Positions 27,279 to 30,164 of a stretch of DNA of 30,164 nt are shown here, in pieces (within the stretch, counting starts at the first letter, position 1; each line of letters starts with the position of its first letter). Under the pieces are notes generated by a model. It was not told where the DNA came from and made no database searches. It saw nothing but the letters and a program-made list of their open reading frames with translations. Both the position numbers and the translations under genes were made by a program. Location of the stretch: NCBI GenBank assembly GCA_035705985.1, contig DASSVP010000054.1, positions 1-30,164 of the forward strand, in the 5' to 3' direction. This stretch comes from JACVRW01 sp035705985 (GTDB lineage: Bacteria > Actinomycetota > Thermoleophilia > Solirubrobacterales > Thermoleophilaceae).

Positions 27279-28962
27279 CGCCGCAGTTGCCGTTTCCGTC
27301 GCATGCGGTCGTGACGAGGAGGTTCGCCCGGCTCCCCGTGATCGCGACCCTCCGCGAGAACGGCCGCGGCCGCCGGCTCGCGATCACGCGGTAGCTGCGC
27401 CCGCCGTCACGGGAGACGAGCAGCCCATAGGTCACGGCGCCGGACAGCTCGTCGCCGGCCAGTGTGCGGTCCCGCGAGCGCCGGAGCGTGACCCTCACCC
27501 GGTTGCCGCGGCGGCGCGTGCGTGCACGCGCCCGCGGACCCAGCACGTCGTAGATGCGCGCGATCTCGACGGCCTGCATGCCGTCCACGACGCCCGCGCC
27601 GGTGAACTCGTTCCACCCGCCGCCGGTGGCCGCGCGGACCAGCACGTCGGCCACCTGCTCGGACGCCAGCCGGCGCTCGGCCTGCCAGGCGAGCGCTGCG
27701 AGGCCCGACACGATCGGCGCCGCGAAGCTCGTGCCCTCGCCGTAGGCGAAGCGCGACCCGCTCGGGTCCGTGAACGTCTTCGGGCACCCGCCCGCGTCCC
27801 ACGGGGGATCGGTGCTCGAGGGGATGGTGGAGAAGACTCCGTACCGGCAGTCGGTCTGGCTCGCCCCCGGCGCGGCGAGGCTCACGAACGGGTTGTGGTT
27901 CGAGAACGAGGCGACGCTGCCGTCGGGCTTCGTGGCCGCCACCGACAGGCCGATGCCGCGCCCGCCGCGCCGGCCGCCGACGGCGGCTGCGGGGAACTCG
28001 AGCGGGTTCCCGTTCTCGGCGTTGTTGCCAGACGCGGCCACCGGCAGGACGTCGTTGAAGAAGGCGGCCTCGAGCGCGCGCGCGTGCGAGCGCGTGAAGC
28101 CCGTGCCGGCAAGACTCATGTTGATGACGTCGGCGCCGCGCCGGATCGAGAACTCGATGCCGGTGATCAGGTCCGCGAGTGTGAAGCGGCCCTCGCGGTC
28201 GCGCGACGCCCGCACCGCCAGCACCTTCGTCGTGCCGGCCACGCCCTTGCCGCCGATGGTGTTGCCGTCGCGCGCGGCGATCAGGCCGGTCACGAAGGTG
28301 CCGTGGCCGACGATGTCGGTGACGTTCGAGTTCCCCGCCTCGGTGTCGAAGGCCTGCTGGACCTGGCCGGCGAACTCGGGGTGGGTCACGTCGAGGCCGG
28401 TGTCGATCACCGACACGGTGCGTGCGGAGCCGCCGCTCACGGCGGCGAGCGCCTCGCCGGCCCGGACGGTGTCGTAGGCCCAGGTGAACTTGCGTCCCGT
28501 CTCGAGGTCAGGGATGTCGAAGGGCTCGACCGCCACGCGGAGCGGCTCGTCGCGCTCGACGTAGGCCACGCGCGCGTCGTCGCGGAGCGCGGCGATCGCC
28601 TCGGCGGCCGAGGGCACTCTCGCCGCGAGCACGGCGATCGTGTCGAAGCGCTCCGGCTCGGCGCCGAGGGAACGCAGCTTCGCGGCGACCCCGTCCACGT
28701 CTCCATGCGAGCGGACGCCCACGAGCAGGCGCTCGGGGCCCTGAGAGCGCGCGAGCCGGGCGAGCCCGCGGCTGGCCGCCGCGGCCGACACGCGCGGCGG
28801 CTCCGGCAGCGGCAGTTTCACGACGCCGTTGGCGGCTGCATGCGCGTGCTGGCGGAGCGCCTCGCGCAGCGCGGCTCGCTCCACCATTCCAGTGGAGGCC
28901 TGCGCGGTCCCTGCCACGAGCGGCGCCGCACAGAGGAAGACCGCGAGCGCCGCTCTCCGCAC
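27244..28962 (-). CDS. secreted subtilisin-like serine protease (S8)
   Basis: A 572-aa exported protease. Signal peptide ~1-22 (AALAVFLCAAPLVAGTAQAS). Residues ~78-148 look like an inhibitor-I9-type propeptide (RLLVGVRSHGDVDGVAAKLR through RVAYVERDEPLRV). The catalytic triad is Asp187 (VSVIDTGLDVTHPE), His220 (GHGTFVTGLIAA) and Ser412 (GEGTSFAAPIVSGL), with oxyanion Asn313 (AASGNNAENG). The ~130-residue C-terminal part is Arg-rich, ends in GNGNCGVKRLGRFRRFR, and contains a beta-rich region (SGAVTYGLLVSRDGGRSYRV). Start at GTG 28962, fixed by TACCAT 6 nt upstream; the long open frame beyond it is not coding. Divergent from lgt. Confidence 0.92.
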   Translation of the reverse strand: MRRAALAVFLCAAPLVAGTAQASTGMVERAALREALRQHAHAAANGVVKLPLPEPPRVSAAAASRGLARLARSQGPERLLVGVRSHGDVDGVAAKLRSLGAEPERFDTIAVLAARVPSAAEAIAALRDDARVAYVERDEPLRVAVEPFDIPDLETGRKFTWAYDTVRAGEALAAVSGGSARTVSVIDTGLDVTHPEFAGQVQQAFDTEAGNSNVTDIVGHGTFVTGLIAARDGNTIGGKGVAGTTKVLAVRASRDREGRFTLADLITGIEFSIRRGADVINMSLAGTGFTRSHARALEAAFFNDVLPVAASGNNAENGNPLEFPAAAVGGRRGGRGIGLSVAATKPDGSVASFSNHNPFVSLAAPGASQTDCRYGVFSTIPSSTDPPWDAGGCPKTFTDPSGSRFAYGEGTSFAAPIVSGLAALAWQAERRLASEQVADVLVRAATGGGWNEFTGAGVVDGMQAVEIARIYDVLGPRARARTRRRGNRVRVTLRRSRDRTLAGDELSGAVTYGLLVSRDGGRSYRVIASRRPRPFSRRVAITGSRANLLVTTACDGNGNCGVKRLGRFRRFR

Positions 28963-28968
28963 ACCACA

Positions 28969-28974
28969 ATGGTA
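28969..28974 (-). promoter_or_regulatory. -10 box for leaderless subtilase gene
   Basis: TACCAT on the minus strand fits TANNNT and ends 6 nt before the GTG at 28962. No SD is present. Confidence 0.45.
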
Positions 28975-28995
28975 GGGGCGCAGGCGGCCGCCCGC

Positions 28996-29001
28996 TAGCT
29001 T
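28996..29001 (+). promoter_or_regulatory. -10 box for leaderless lgt
   Basis: TAGCTT fits TANNNT and ends 9 nt before the GTG at 29011. The 48-bp gap between lgt and the subtilase thus holds both divergent promoters. Confidence 0.45.
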
Positions 29002-29010
29002 TCGCCACCG

Positions 29011-29763
29011 GTGCAGCCCGAGATTCATATCGGCCCGCTCGAGCTTCAGACCTTCGGGATCTGCTTCGCGGTCGCGTTCCTGGTGTCCGGGCTGATCGTC
29101 GGCCGCCGCTTCCGCGAGCTCGGGCACCCGGCCGACTGGACCTACGAGATGGTCTTTGCGGCGCTGATCGGCGGGCTGGTCGGCTCGCGGCTCGACTTCA
29201 TCCTCCAGAACTGGGACGACGTCTCGGACGACCTGCTCGGCAACATCTTCTCCGGCTCGGGCCTCGTCTGGTTCGGCGGGCTTGTGGGGGGCGCGCTCGG
29301 CGTGATCCTCTGGGCCCGCTGGCGGCGCTTCCTCGGCTGGCAGCTCTTCGACACCGCCGCCGTGCCGTTGGCAGCGGGCTACGCCGTGGGGCGCATCGGA
29401 TGCCAGCTCTCGGGTGACGGCGACTACGGCGTGGAGTCCGACCTGCCGTGGGCCATGTCCTATCCGGACGGCACGGTTCCGACGACGGACGAGGTCCACC
29501 CGACGCCGGTCTACGAGACGCTCGCGATGGGCCTCGCTGCGTACGTGCTGTGGCGGCTCCGCGACCGCTTCGCTCCTGGCGTGCTGTTCGGGATCTACCT
29601 GATCGTCGCGGGCATCGAGCGCTTCCTGGTGGAGTTCATACGCCGCAACGACGACGTGGTCGCGGGTCTCACCCAGGCGCAGCTCATCTCCCTGGTGCTG
29701 CTCGGGGTCGGCGCGGCGATCGTGGTCGTGCGGCGCGACGTGCCGCGCGCGGCGACGGCCTGA
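29011..29763 (+). CDS. lgt: prolipoprotein diacylglyceryl transferase
   Basis: A 250-aa membrane enzyme that transfers diacylglycerol from phosphatidylglycerol to the lipobox Cys of prolipoproteins, the first step of lipoprotein maturation. Seven hydrophobic spans; the Lgt signature is GRIGCQLSGDGDYG (about 127-140, with the essential Arg at 128), preceded by SGLVWFGGLVGGALGV. The HPTPVYETL and GIERFLVEFIRRND segments of the family are also present. GTG start. It would serve the lipoproteins encoded at 9542-10729 and 14666-15247. Overlaps the next, convergent gene by 80 bp. Confidence 0.93.
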   Translation: MQPEIHIGPLELQTFGICFAVAFLVSGLIVGRRFRELGHPADWTYEMVFAALIGGLVGSRLDFILQNWDDVSDDLLGNIFSGSGLVWFGGLVGGALGVILWARWRRFLGWQLFDTAAVPLAAGYAVGRIGCQLSGDGDYGVESDLPWAMSYPDGTVPTTDEVHPTPVYETLAMGLAAYVLWRLRDRFAPGVLFGIYLIVAGIERFLVEFIRRNDDVVAGLTQAQLISLVLLGVGAAIVVVRRDVPRAATA

Positions 29764-30164
29764 GCGCGGCGCCCAGCGCGGCCGCGGCGCAGAGCGAGAC
29801 CGCCACCGACGCCCCGGCCGCGCTGTGCGCGTGGAAGGACACCTCGATCCCGACGATGGCCGCGGCCACCGCGACCGCGCTGCCGGCGAGCATGGCTCGA
29901 CCGGGTGTGCGCGCGTGCCCGCGGACCGCCAGCGGCGGCCCTACCAGGACCGCGAGCGCGAGCAGCGCGCCGAGGCCCTGCACGGCGAGGGCGACCGCCA
30001 CGGCGAGCAGCATCAGGAGCGCGAGCCGGACGAGCGCCGGGCGGAGTCCCCCGGCGGCCGCGCCGGCAGGGTCGAACGCGAGCGCGATCATCGGGCGGTG
30101 CAGGACGGCCAGCGCGGCGCCGCCCAGCGCGAGCAACGCCGCCGCCGCGGCGAGGTGGCCGCCG
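29684..30164 (-). CDS. ABC-3 family metal (Zn/Mn) permease, C-terminal part
   Basis: Partial: the frame is open to the window end, so the N-terminus is missing. The visible ~159 residues resemble ZnuB/MntB-type permeases: HRPMIALAFDPAGAAAGGLR (the conserved FDPE..A..G loop), then LLMLLAVAVALAVQGLGALL, LALAVLVGPPLAVRGHART and SAVAVAAAIVGIEVSFHAHS. Such permeases import zinc or manganese with an ATPase and a binding protein encoded alongside. The last ~25 residues (RPSPRAARRAARPRSPRRPR) are Arg/Pro-rich, antisense to lgt, and probably a non-conserved tail. Confidence 0.82.
   Translation of the reverse strand, partial: GGHLAAAAALLALGGAALAVLHRPMIALAFDPAGAAAGGLRPALVRLALLMLLAVAVALAVQGLGALLALAVLVGPPLAVRGHARTPGRAMLAGSAVAVAAAIVGIEVSFHAHSAAGASVAVSLCAAAALGAALRPSPRAARRAARPRSPRRPRAAPGR

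Noticed and set aside
27244..29499. A single 751-aa minus-strand frame
   Set aside because: Only the part from the GTG at 28962 has a signal peptide and subtilase domain. The upstream part is antisense to lgt and reads as low-complexity Arg/Glu/Ala sequence.
1..30164. Insertion sequences, phage genes, toxin-antitoxin or anti-phage defence genes
   Set aside because: No transposase, integrase, restriction, nuclease-helicase or toxin-like protein was recognised in any frame with coding character.

Overview
The window is about 30 kb of very GC-rich, densely packed bacterial chromosome. Gene content points to an actinobacterium, most likely of the Thermoleophilia/Solirubrobacterales type: several acyl-CoA dehydrogenases, TetR and MarR repressors, a DrrA/DrrB-type exporter, PspAA and PspAB proteins, and many GTG starts. 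That placement is inferred from recognised families and base composition, not from a database search. I saw no tRNA, rRNA, insertion sequence, phage gene or CRISPR array, so this looks like ordinary core chromosome with some accessory regulation.

Layout. (1) 0-4.6 kb: an acyl-CoA dehydrogenase facing a DHA2-type MFS exporter and its coupled TetR repressor, then a divergent secreted beta-lactamase-fold serine hydrolase and a small basic DUF7218-like protein. (2) 4.6-6 kb: a gene-poor stretch rich in hairpins, with a tandem 31-bp repeat, a small membrane protein that appears frameshifted at its N-terminus, and an unrecognised protein. (3) 6-12.1 kb: lipid catabolism. A TetR repressor diverges from a two-gene dehydrogenase pair of the heterotetrameric FadE type. 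A three-gene operon follows (CWB2-like lipoprotein, small protein, Usp-like protein), then a third dehydrogenase with a palindromic operator. (4) 12.1-15.6 kb: MarR plus a 51-aa membrane protein, divergent from an ABC exporter pair, then a lipoprotein and an acyl-CoA thioesterase. (5) 15.6-24.8 kb: an envelope-stress neighbourhood. It holds pspA-pspAA-secreted beta-propeller, a DUF6494 gene, an OmpR-type two-component system, an MFS protein, a secreted beta-helix/PKD/RTX-like protein, and htpX-pspAB. (6) 24.9-30.2 kb: a secreted M23 peptidase, a YibE/F membrane protein, a secreted subtilase, lgt, and the end of an ABC-3 metal permease.

How the genes fit together. The right half is dominated by envelope maintenance: Psp proteins, the HtpX membrane protease, a two-component sensor, a peptidoglycan hydrolase, a secreted protease and lipoprotein modification. 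The left half is dominated by acyl-CoA oxidation and drug-type efflux under local repressors. Two architectural themes run throughout. Many starts have a TANNNT -10 box only 6-10 nt upstream, as expected for leaderless mRNAs. Nearly all convergent gene pairs overlap at their 3' ends. The best leads for something new are the pspA-pspAA-propeller operon with an apparent CTG start, and a 60-70 bp upstream element shared by two unrelated genes 16 kb apart.
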